This document shows positions 10,101 through 22,100 of a stretch of 64,000 bases of DNA, one piece after another. Source of the DNA: Delphinapterus leucas. Taxonomy: Eukaryota > Chordata > Mammalia > Artiodactyla > Monodontidae. The notes below the pieces were generated by a model that ran no database searches, was not told where the DNA came from, and saw only the letters and a list, made by a program, of their open reading frames with translations. The stretch lies in contig NW_022098043.1 of assembly GCF_002288925.2 (NCBI RefSeq), forward strand, positions 7,009,810 to 7,073,809, given 5' to 3'. Within the stretch, counting starts at the first letter, position 1. Each line of letters starts with the position of its first letter. The position numbers and the translations under genes are program-made.

Positions 10101-13100
10101 TTGGAAGGTTATCCTGGGGTAATCAGACTCAATTTGAAGATCCCCTTCATGTGATGTATGTGCCATGTAAAACACGAATGTTTTCCACTTGCTTCTGAAT
10201 TTATAGAGATTAGTGGCTAATTTTAGCATTTTATTTCGTTTTTTTCAGGAACATTCCATTTTATTTCTTTGCACAATTAAGTCGATTTATTTTTGTAATT
10301 TAAGATCAACAGTAAAATAAACTCATAATAGTTTGTGGTTTTTTTTTTTTTTTCCTGGTTCAGGTTTGTCATTGTGAAAAAGAATACTTTCTTTTCAGCT
10401 TGTAAAAATGGAATATGGCAGGCAATGCGGGTTAGTAACTTGTTTAAATATTAAAAAATTTGTCCAGCCTGCTAAATTTGTATTGCCTTTTAATGTATCT
10501 TTTGAGTTCGTATTTTAGGAATTGTTTTCTATGACCCTCCCCCTTCCCCTCCCCTGCAAAAGAATGAATAAACTCTAGGCATTCTAATTTAGTCATCTTT
10601 TGATTTCTCTTACCTCAGCAGAACCTTCTAAATCCCAGACACGTAAACCCAAGTGTGGCAAAGGAACTCACTGCTCTCGAAATGCGTACATGTTGGTTTA
10701 TAGACTACAAGCTCAAGAAAAACCCAACACGACTATTCAGGTACCAGGTGAGCAATTTTCCAGGATTACATAAGGCAAATACTTTAGAATACCATGCTCA
10801 AAGGTCAATGACGAGAACGGATTGCTTTTATCTATTATGGTAGGTTGGTTGCATATGGTAAATGGTGAAAGTGTATATAATCACAGATTTGCTTTAAAGT
10901 GGTGAGTTTTTATGATAAAGGAGGCTTTAACAGAACTATTCCACTGACTGTCCCTAAAGAAAAGCAAAAGCAATTTAAAAAAATTCCTATGGATTATAAA
11001 GATGAATTTAAAGAGCAATTTGGTTCTGTTTTGTTCAGTTTTGTAAAGCAGTTTTGGGTTTTAGCCAGTTATAAATTTTCTAGATTTAATATAAGAAAGA
11101 AAGAGCTGCTGCTTGGCTGAAGGCAGTTGTCAGTTGTCATTTTACCTAATACTGTGCTGTGCTCTGTCTGTGGCACCATGTGTTTTGAATGGTGTTTCTG
11201 ACCCATTTGATGCTTCCAGTTGGCTGATGATGTCATGCAGAATCGGGTAGGGAAACCTCCTGGTATTATTCCAGGGTCTGTCTTCAGTTTTACTTCTGCC
11301 TGCAGGTTGTAGGGAGACCATAGTAGGATTTTGCCACCAAAATCTTAGCCAGTATTTGTTGTAATTTACAAATCAGCATGGTTCTTTGTCTTTGAAAAAC
11401 AGGATAAAGGTTTTTGTGTCTTTCTGTTCTGAATAGCCTTTCTTCAAGAGCTGGTAGATCGGGATAATTCCAAATTTGAGGAGTGGTGTATTGAAATGGC
11501 CGAGATGCGTAAGCAAAGTGTGGATAAAGGAAAAGCAAAGCATGAAGAAGTTAAGGAGCTGTACCAAAGGTTACCTGCTGGAGCTGGTCTGTAAGATATT
11601 CTGGGACAGCACTGTTGCCATTAAGTGCCTTGTTTCTTTTATGTTCACAAATGTGTATGAACAAACTTTCCCCTGCCCTTTCTTATTTATAGCCCGTTAA
11701 TGCCAGCTTGTGCACTATACAATTACTATGTAAACCAACAGTAACTTAATGTGTAGCATTCCGTATAGTTTTCATTATCGTGGACTTTTAAAAATGGGAA
11801 GCTCTTAATAAATTATGAGGTTTAGGTCAGCACTCTGCATATATAACCCTTGTAGATATTTCTAATTTGTGAGGCATTAACTTGTTTTTGAAAGAAAAAT
11901 CTGATCGGGCTACTATGGAAGCAACTTGCCTAGTCTATTTCCTTGTGTACTTTGTGCCCTAATAGTATTAACAGGCATTCTTTTATATGAGTACTATTTT
12001 TATGATACTGTTAGATTATTTTGAAATTTAGTATCAAATATTCTAAGAATAGGAAAGCTTTCTGCTGACCCCTAATTTCTTAAGAATTATCCCACACAGT
12101 CTAGCTCATTCCTTTACTGTGTATGTTTATTCAAGTTTATCTAATGCCTCAAAAAGGAAACCTCAGCACCTTAAGGCTGGTATGCCATTTGTAATAATGT
12201 TTTCTGTCATTTCATAGGCAATTCCCCATACCCAACTCCTACTTTAAAAAGAGGCAGTTTTACTAATTTTAGAAAATAAATACTCAAGCATAATTGTACT
12301 TGTGGTTTTGTCTTTTTGATATCTCAGTTTTCCATTACTGGTATTACTTTAAGCAAAAGATGAATATAAATTGCTACATCTGTAAGAATATCTCTCAAAA
12401 GTTCTGTCTAAACTATACCTTCATTTGATTCTGACCTTTCTTTGTAACCTGTTACTCTGCTTCAAGGGTTGGGATTATCCTAAATAATTAGACCGACCTC
12501 AGTTTTATTGGAAACAATTTGGAAATGAACATGTAATTCAAATCTCTAAACTTATTCAAAGGAGTTGGTACCTAGAAATTTGTTTTCTGAACCTTATTCA
12601 TGGTTTCCTGTATCCACTGGACAAAAGAAAGCAACTTACTGGGTCTATAAACTAAAGAGAATCACTCTTTAAAATTGTATGGTCCAAAGATGTTATGTGT
12701 CAAGTTTACACTGTGTGCCCTCTTGCCTGTTTTCATTCCGTCTATAAGAACCAGTGCTTGTGTTCTTCGAATATGTATATATGTTATCAATACTCTTACC
12801 AATTATGAGGTTTATAATTTTTTCCCGTTTATAGTAACCTTATACGATAGTACGTCCATGTTTTCCTAAAATATTGTCAGATCTCAAAGCTACTGACCAT
12901 GGTTTTGTGCTGCCAATCAAAGTCTTATGTTTTTTCTAAATCTTATCTTTGTGAACATATTAAAAGAAGGGTCATTTATCCTAAAATATAAACCTCACTG
13001 GGAACCTGAACCCTTTTGGCCCTTTTTATTTAAGTTGAAATAAATTATCTCTAAATAATCCTAAATTATCTTTAGGTAAGTTGTTTCAAATATTTTTGAT

Positions 13101-16100
13101 GCCATGATCTTTCTAGACTTTATAACTTTCCAAAACAAATTCCTATTCAAAATCCAGGCATTTAAAACTATATATAAATAAGTTTGAACCATAGTATACG
13201 TTTCCCTTTGGTAAATATTTTAACACTTGCTTTCCCGCTTCGCCAGATGCTGAGATTTTTATACAGTTTGTTATCCCAACTTAATAGAGTTCTTACTCCT
13301 GTTTGTTAGTTGATTCTCCATGCCTTTGGCATCACAATAATGGAGAACATCTGTGAGAACCTGCCAGGCGTCTCTCTCTAGTGCAGAAACATCTGTAGTG
13401 TAAAAACCTTGCACAAGCAGAATCTACTTTAATTATTGAGACTTGTGCTAGACCCCGATTGTTAGGGAAGCCCTTGGTAGAAATTGCTACAGCTCTTGCA
13501 AGATTTTTCTAATCTTCATATCTTACATCAATAGCCTTGAGATTACTAAAAGTTTTAACCTATGGGACTCTCCTTGGGAAGAGATTAGATACGCTAAGAC
13601 TTGTATTTTGCTCTCTGGGATAGGGATCATTCCATACCATTATACATTGTAAAATGCCACAACCATGTTAACCTATGCTGAATCTTACTCCACATTTATA
13701 TATTGTGTGAATATATGATTAACTTTTCTATATCTCTTTTCTTCCATAAAAGCTCAAAATGCTTCACATATCCTATCTTTTACATTCAACAGCATCCCTG
13801 TGAGGTAGGTAGAAGGCAGGTATTATTACCTTCATTTTACAAATAAAAGATCTGAAGCATAGAGAGTTCAAGTGACTTGCTCAAGTTCAGTTTCTTGGTG
13901 GCAGAACTTGGTCTCAACTTGTAGTCACGAGCTCTTCCTCTGCAGCTGCATCAGAGCTGAGCAATCAGGAGTCTCTCAGTTTATGATGTACAGTTTTAGC
14001 ACAAATAAGGGATCCAACAGTTCTGGATTTTGTTTTTGTAAAAATTGAAATGTTTTATGCTAAACTTAAAATGGAAGTTAGTTTTTAGACTTGTAAATCT
14101 CAGGGAAGTGTAAAATTGGTCAAAATGGGCTTTGAGTTGAATTGTCTATCCCTCAGATCTCATCAGAAGTAGTATCATAATACAAATATATAAATTCAAC
14201 CTCTGTATGTTTTCTTCTATGTTTTATGCTGGGACTCACTGGAGATCTTTGTAAGTAATCAAAGCTGGCCCTTTATCTTTAATTTTGGCTTTTACGGAAC
14301 TCTGGGGCTCTGTTTTCCCAAATTAAAACACATTCTGAGGTGTTTGGTTGTATCTTTTAATTTTTGCAACTTCAGAATTGATAATATTCGATTCCAGTGC
14401 ACTTCATCCTAGAAGTTGCTTAAAATAGCTTAATTTCTTGAAATACATAATAATGTAATGAGTTGATTGTGATATGGATTTGGATGGGGAAATCAACTAC
14501 CTTTTAATCAACATCAGTATCATCTTGGGTGAAGAAAAATTCAGTGGTTTAAACGGCCTTGTGAAAGTGCGGTTATAGCTGATGAGGTTAATTTTTAACT
14601 TAGAACCTAGTCAGACTCCTCATTTTAACTTTCAATTGTATTATCACACATCGATGACAAGTGTTTATGAAAATCGTTATGGGGGTGAGGTTATGTGATT
14701 TGCGAGCTGGCCTGGAGTGTGGCTTGTAGTCACCAAGTGTCCTGATCAGAGCTCTGCTGTGCTATCAAGCAAGACACTTCTCTCTGTGGAAACCTCTTTT
14801 GTAGAATGTGGTTAATAATACCAGCCGATCTTACAGGGCACCGTGCAGACTCGTCCCTCCCGTGCACAGCTCCTTGAACTCAGATGAGTGCTAGTTAAAC
14901 GGAGCTTTGTGCTGTACTCATGAAACGTCTTCCCTGAACAATGATTCTTCTGATTCTGCTAACTTTGGAAAGAGTTTGCATTGTCTTGAGGAAATGAATG
15001 TATGGCTTAGTCAAAAAGCTGTAAAAATACATAGGCTCTTTCCCTTCCTTTCTTCCTCAGAACCCTATGAATTTGTCTCTCTTGAGTGGCTGCAGAAGTG
15101 GTTGGATGAATCGACACCCACCAAGCCTATTGATAATCACGCTTGCCTGTGTTCCCACGATAAGCTTCATCCTGATAAAATATCGATTATGAAGAGAATA
15201 TCTGAATATGCGGCAGACATTTTCTATAGTAGATATGGAGGAGGACCAAGACTAACTGGTAATTCGAGATGTCTTATCTGCTTAAAAAAGAGTAATGCAA
15301 TAAGTCTGCATTATATGATCTTTATGATCATTTGACCCAGACTGTGCTTAGACCTCATATTCCTTGCACTTTGCAAAAATGATTCGCTAGGGCTAGGGCT
15401 TCCCTGGTGGCGCAGTGGTTGAGAGTCCGCCTGCCGATGCAGGGGACACGGGTTCATGCCCCGGTCTGGGAAGATCCCACATGCTGCGGAGCGGCTGGGC
15501 CCGTGAGCCATGGCCGCTGAGCCTGCGCATCCGGAGCCTGTGCTCTGCAACGGGAAAGGCCACAGCAGTGAGAGGCCCGCGTACCGCAAAAAAAAAAAAA
15601 AAGATTTGCTAAGTCAAGTATAAATTAAGCAGCGTCATACACAGTATATTTATAATGTTAGAAAAGAAACTGCTTATTCAGTTTTGTTGTGTGTTTTTTC
15701 TCACAAGACAGACAAAATAGGATACATTAGAGAAAGCCATCTAGTGTTTTGTTATTTTGTACAGTACTCTTCAGAGTATTGGTTTGGTTGATACCCACAG
15801 GAAGGTCTTAAACAATTAACATTACATTTATAGTTGTCAGATATATTGATTACCCTCCCCTCCTTTACACCCTCCATCATTTGATGGTGGTCTTGCAAAA
15901 TTTGCATCTAAATCTTGTAAAATGTACTTTCTGGCATAGATAGTTATAGCGTATTATAACATTTTATGTCCTATAGTTCTTCCTTTATGCAGGATAACAC
16001 TATTGCTGTCTTAATATTTATGTCACCAAAATAATTTAGGACATATACCAATTTGCTATATTGTGAAAATTTGTGACTTTGGGTTAAAATTCTTCATTGT

Positions 16101-19100
16101 TTTATGAAGTGCTGAAAACATTTTCTTAACAGGAAATCTGTATGTGAATACACTCTTCCCTTTCGTTTTCTCTGTCTCAGTGAAAGCCCTGTGTAAGGAA
16201 TGTGTAGTAGAACGTTGTCGTGTGTTGCGTCTGAAGAACCAACTAAATGAAGATTATAAAACTGTAAATAATCTGCTCAAAGCAACAGTAAAGGGGTATG
16301 TTCACAGTGTATATTGTTTGATAAGCTAAAAAACCAAGTAGCTTATTATTTGTGGATAATAGGGACTTGGGATCTTTGGAAGAAAGAAGGGTGATGAGTG
16401 GTTGGCCACAGCAGAGTAAATTTTGTGGTGATTGCTGCTGTGGCAAAGATAAAGAGGGCTGAGGCACAGCTCCTGTGGCTATATTCCATCCATTAGAAAG
16501 GTTGAAGCAGAGATGTGCATCTGAGGCCTAAACAAGCTAAGGCAAGGTGCTCGCCTGTGTTCTGACATGGAATTGTGGAATACTTATGTTGGAAAACCAT
16601 TCTGGCAGGCCTGGGGTGTCCCCTTTAAAGAGGCTGAAGTAAGTTTGTTAACCAGGGGTACCCAGTGGTGCATCCTTGTCAGGAACATACAGGCTTCTTG
16701 GAGTTTGTTGAGCCACACTCTGTAGAGCACCTCTGGACTCAGGTGGCATTTATGATGTTTGGGTTTAATTTAAGTTGTATATTTCCCAAAGAAATATCAA
16801 TCTAGTTCACTGTTTTGGGTCATTCCACAAACAACCTCCTGAGTCCCCTAAATGTGTTTGTGTATATATATGTGAGTGCCTATATGCATTTGAAGGGTCA
16901 GCTATATGCAGTTTTGAGTAGTAATCAAGTGAAGGAAAGTGGCCAGTTGTTTGGTGTGATTGGCATAAATTTAAATGAGGGTTAGGAGTAGCAGGGTAAG
17001 ATTTAGGATGGAAGCAAAGTATTTTCTATACGTGCAATTTAATATGAGGAGTAGAAATGGCCAAAATGAGGAAATAGGTTAAAAAAAATTGTGTGCACAG
17101 CAGCAACTACTGAACATTTTAATTCAGTTTAGTTGTGGCCTTCACAAGGAAAGAAGGGAGAAGGACATTAGGAAATGTCACTTGCATGATTTTACATTCT
17201 CTCTCTCTTCCACAGCAATGATGGATTTTGGGTAGGGAAATCCTCCTTGCGCAGTTGGCGTCAGCTAGCTCTTGAACAGCTGGATGAGCAAGATGGCGAT
17301 GCAGACCAAAGCAGTGGGAAAATGAATGGCAACACCTTGAATAAAGGTAGTATTTAAAGCCTGTGTGTAGATGGTTGTGAATCATACCACAGAATTGTAA
17401 GCATTTGTTTGTAGTAAAATAGCTTTGATTCCCATCCACGTAATTTCTAAGACAATTTTTTGAAGCCTAAAGCTCTCAAAAATGTCTCAGAACGCATAAA
17501 AAGACTTACAAGCTATTGAAAGTGAGCAAGGGCTCAACAGCTCAAGAGAGGCATTCCTTATGGCATAAGGCATTCCTTATGACCTGCTTTGGGCTTAGCG
17601 TCTCTCTAGTTAATCCCAAGCAAAATTACTTTTAATTTTGCTCCAGCTAAAATTTTTAAGAAAGGCAAGTCTGCTGCAAATTGCATAGTATGTTGTTAGC
17701 TCAGTACATTTTGGTTATAGATTATTAGCCACGCCAACAGGCTGACTTCGTCAAGTTAAATGTGCTTGAACTTCTGCATTTTTCATCCAGGAGAAAAAGC
17801 AGGTTTTGAATAGCTTTTTACTTATAAATTCTTCTGAGTTTTCTGAAGCGATGCTTTTAAATAGGAAATTATATTAATGTAAGTCAACCACTCAATTCCA
17901 ATTTTGTAATCAGTATTTTATAAGATTATGGGAAATTAAAACATTAAAACCTTTCAGATTTAAAATAGAAATCAGTAGTTTGATCATTTTACTAATTCGT
18001 ATACAATTAATGATCCATAAGCAATTATTTCACTTAATATTATCTCCAAATATTAGTACTTATATACATATATTTTATTATTTTAATATTCTTAACCTTT
18101 TTACTGAGATATTCTGTATTTTCTGCATTTGAATATTTGTATCATTTTATTTGGTGTGGATCTTCCCATATTACTGCTTTATTTTTGAGAATGTAAAAAC
18201 ACTAGAGCCACTAATAATTTTAAACTGATTTTTTTTTTTAAACATTTTCAAATTTGATGAGTGATTTTTTTTCTTTTGGCTAAAGTATTTTGTTGTGCTG
18301 TGTACTTCATGAGCTTAACATTTGTTTCAATTTTATTCTGTCATTTAAAAAAGATATTTTAAATATAGCCAATATATTATAATAGCTATATATGGAATAT
18401 AACTTTTACAAATTGTGAATCACTATGTTGTGTACCTGAAACTTATTTAATATTGTACATCAACCACCTCACTAAAAAGAAAGATTAAAAACATACTTTT
18501 AGTGTGACGTGACCCAGTATGTTAAATATTTTGTGCTCTTTTAAGCCTCTTTACATATCAGTGGCCCTTCTTTTTTTTTAAACTGAAGTATAGTTGACTT
18601 ACAATGTTGTGTTAATTACAGCAAAGTGACTAAGTTATACATATAGATATTCTCTTCCATTATGGTTTATCCCAGGATTTTGACTATAGTTCCCTGTGCT
18701 CTGCAGCAGGACCTTGTTGTTTATCCGTTCTGTATATACCGGTTTGCATCTGCTCACCCCAAAGTCCCAGTGCATGCTGCCACCACCACCCCAACCACCA
18801 GTCTGTTCTCTATGTCACCGATTCTTTCTGTTTCATAGATAGGTTGATTTGTGTCATGTTCTAGATTCCAGTGACCCTTCATTTTAAGGAAAGTTAGATG
18901 CCATAATAGAAAATGCCTTGATGTCCTAGCTTAAAAATATTTTTCATGTCGCTTTCAGAGTAAAATGCTCCTCTTCTCCCCCTTCCTCCATTCAAAGATT
19001 TTAAAAGCTTGAAGCAGAGTAGAAGTAACAAAGTAAAAAAAGCCTTTCCACCAGGTATAATCACTGTAAATAGTGGCTTTTTGTAATGGTGCTTGTTATT

Positions 19101-22100
19101 GGCACAGTTGTACATCATCCTTTACCAAAACAGTTTTTAAAAATAGAGCAGCTACATTTCATTGTATGAATATATATTTATTTAACCTATTTCAGTTTTT
19201 TACAATTAGTATGTAAACACAGATGCAGTAAATGTGTCCTTGTACCTACTTCTTTGCCTAATTTTCACATTATGTGACAGAGAGAGAGAGACACAGAGAA
19301 ACAGGCAGGAGACAGAGTTATCTGGTCATGTCTTTCCTTTGCCCATTTCTCTGCTTAAGCTTTTTAATGATTAGTAAATATTCTTTATGTATATTAAGTG
19401 TATTAAAAGTCTGTTATGTGCTTAACCTGGAAAATCCATGAATAAGAATTCTAATATCCCGCTACTTAGGACTTCTTTTATTTGATCCTGTTCACTGGTA
19501 TACACAGGTACAAACTGGCAGGTGTCACAGTGTAGACAAGTAGGAGAAACAGATGTTGAAAGAGAACTGTTAATAGGAAAAGGAAAGTTTTAATTATATA
19601 CATATTTTTAAATTTTTTTAAAAATTATATATGTTTGACATGAAATGTTAAATTCTTATTTCATTAGCCTTCTAAAGTTTTCTGTTCTTCCCTAAAGAGT
19701 TGATGGATGAAAGTGACATGACATGTAGATCATTATCCTGGTTTATGACACAGTAATCTGAATACCTTGACTAGAATTGATGGAAGGATATGTAAACTGT
19801 TTTTCAGTTTGAAAAAATGCATATTTTCTTGCATAACCCCAATCTTTAAAAAGCAAAACTGCCGTTCAGAAATTTTTCTTTCCTTTAAGGGAAAGAAATG
19901 AAACACTTCTTAACAGGACTGTGCCGAATCACTTGGGTCTAATTTTTTAAATGTTTTAAAGTTTTCTGTGTTTGAAATTGTGTAGAGTAGTATCTTTGCT
20001 ACTTTGAAATTTAAATACAACAGTAGAAGAGTTATTATCTGTATTTCTTTTGATTAGATGAATCAAAGGAAGAAAGAAAAGAGGAGGAGGAAGAATTAAA
20101 TTTTAATGAAGACATTCTGTGCCCACATGGTAAGCTAGATAATGTAAAACTTCTGTTGTTAGCTTTACTTTAGCACATCATATATATTTTGTTAAATATT
20201 TTACACTCAAGAGCTCAGGCCCTAATATGGCAGCCATGGTAGAGCAACTGGTTTTCTAAACTGTTCATGATCCTAATGTTTCTATTCTCTTGCCCTTTTC
20301 AACTGTTAGCTTCTACTGCCTACTTTCAAGCCAATGCCTCTCACACATTTCCCTCTCTCCTCGCAAAAAAAATTTAAAATAATAGAATTTCCCCATATTT
20401 TATTTTATTTTATTTTTATTTATTTATTTATTTATTATTATTATTTTTTGCGGTACGCGGGCCTCTCACTGTTGTGGCCTCTCCCGTTGCGGAGCACAGG
20501 CTCTGGAAGCGCAGGCTCAGCGGCCATGGCTTACGGGCCCAGCTGCTCCGCGGCATGTGGGATCTTCCCGGACTGGGGCACAAACCCGTGTCCCCTGCAT
20601 CGGCAGGCGGACTCTCAACCACTGCACCACCAGGGGAGCCCTCCCCATATTTTAGTGAAGAAACTTATTGTCACTTGTCACCTTGAAGGGTTTTCTGAGC
20701 TTGAAGGAGAAGAATTTCAGTTATTTCCCATTTATGTGTCTGTGTCTTTGTCCAAATTGGAACACTTTGAAAATAGCATTTGTATATTCTTCTTAGGGCT
20801 ATTTCTGGTTTAGTTTCTTAGCTACTGTGTACTATATATTCTTAATAATAATTTCCTAATCCTTATTAATCCTGAATATTTGTTTATGTATTTATTTGGT
20901 TTTAGTGAGTGCTCATTTGAAATAACTTTTTTTTTGAGAGGGACTCCTTATATATGACACATGGTTTGCCATTCTGTCAGCCCTCTGAAAGCCAAAATGG
21001 TGTCTACTTCTCAAAGTCTTCTACTGTATAAGTTCCCCACTCACACTTTTTTTTTTTTCTAACTCCACCTTGAGAAAAATTGGACCCAGAGAGGCTGGGA
21101 TGTCAGTGATGAATCTGTTAACACGTTTGCATTTCTTGTTGTGTGCTAATGTATTGCTAATACTCAGAATTCTTTTTTTTTAATTGAAGTATAGTTAATT
21201 ACTATGTTGTAGTAGTTTCATGTGTACAGCAAATTGATTCAGTTATACATATATGTATTCTTTTTCAGATTCTTTTCCGTTACAGGTTATTATAAGATAT
21301 TGAGTGTAGTTCCCTGTGCTATACAGTAGGTCCTTGTTGTTTGTCTGTTTTATATATAGTAGTGTATATCTGCTAATCCCAAACTCCTAATTTATTCCCC
21401 CTCCACCATCCCCTTTGGTAACTATAAGTTTGTTTTCTGTCGGTGAGTCTATTTCTGTTTTGTAAATAAGTTCATTTGTATAATTATTTTTTAGATTCCA
21501 TATATGAGTGACATCATGGTATTTGTCTCTCTGACTTCACTTAATATGATAATCTCTAGGTCTATTCATGTTGCTGCAGATGGCATTATTTCATTCTATT
21601 TTATGGCTGAGCCTAATACCCAGACTTCTTGTTGGTCCCAATAAATTCCTTATTTTAGTTCTTACTTCATTGCCTCATTATGAACCCATACATGATGCCT
21701 CACCCTTTCCCTCGTTCACACCAGTGCGGCGCGGCATGCGGAATCTTAGTTCCTCAACCAGGGATCAAACCTGCGCCCCTTGCTGTGGAAGTACAGACTC
21801 TTAACCACTGGACCACCAAGGAAGTCCCCACACTAGTGGTTTTTTATGAAGAGTCCTGGTGGTGCTAGTGATAGTAGTTGTCACTTGAGTTGTATTTGTG
21901 TGCCTATCTTTCTGGACACAATCTCACTGCACTTCACTAGCTGAGTGGCATTCTCATTTACTGGCTACACAACTAGGAAGTGGGGGTGAAGGGTCATCCT
22001 GGGATGTGGATTTTTTTTTTTTTAAACATTTGTAGCATAGATGTGCACATAGCATAAGTGCCTCCATTTTGAGAGTTGAGGAATCTGTAGTAAAATACTA

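Larger units (their letters stand above)
7172..10618 (+). other. USP48: USP48 intron W1-W2
   Basis: The intron of about 3.4 kb contains three minus-strand CHR SINEs (8085-8268, a deleted copy at 8722-8820, and 8999-9314). ORFs at 7720-8313 and 9052-9513 partly read SINE sequence and are not genes. The rest is AT-rich without recognisable features. Confidence 0.85.
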
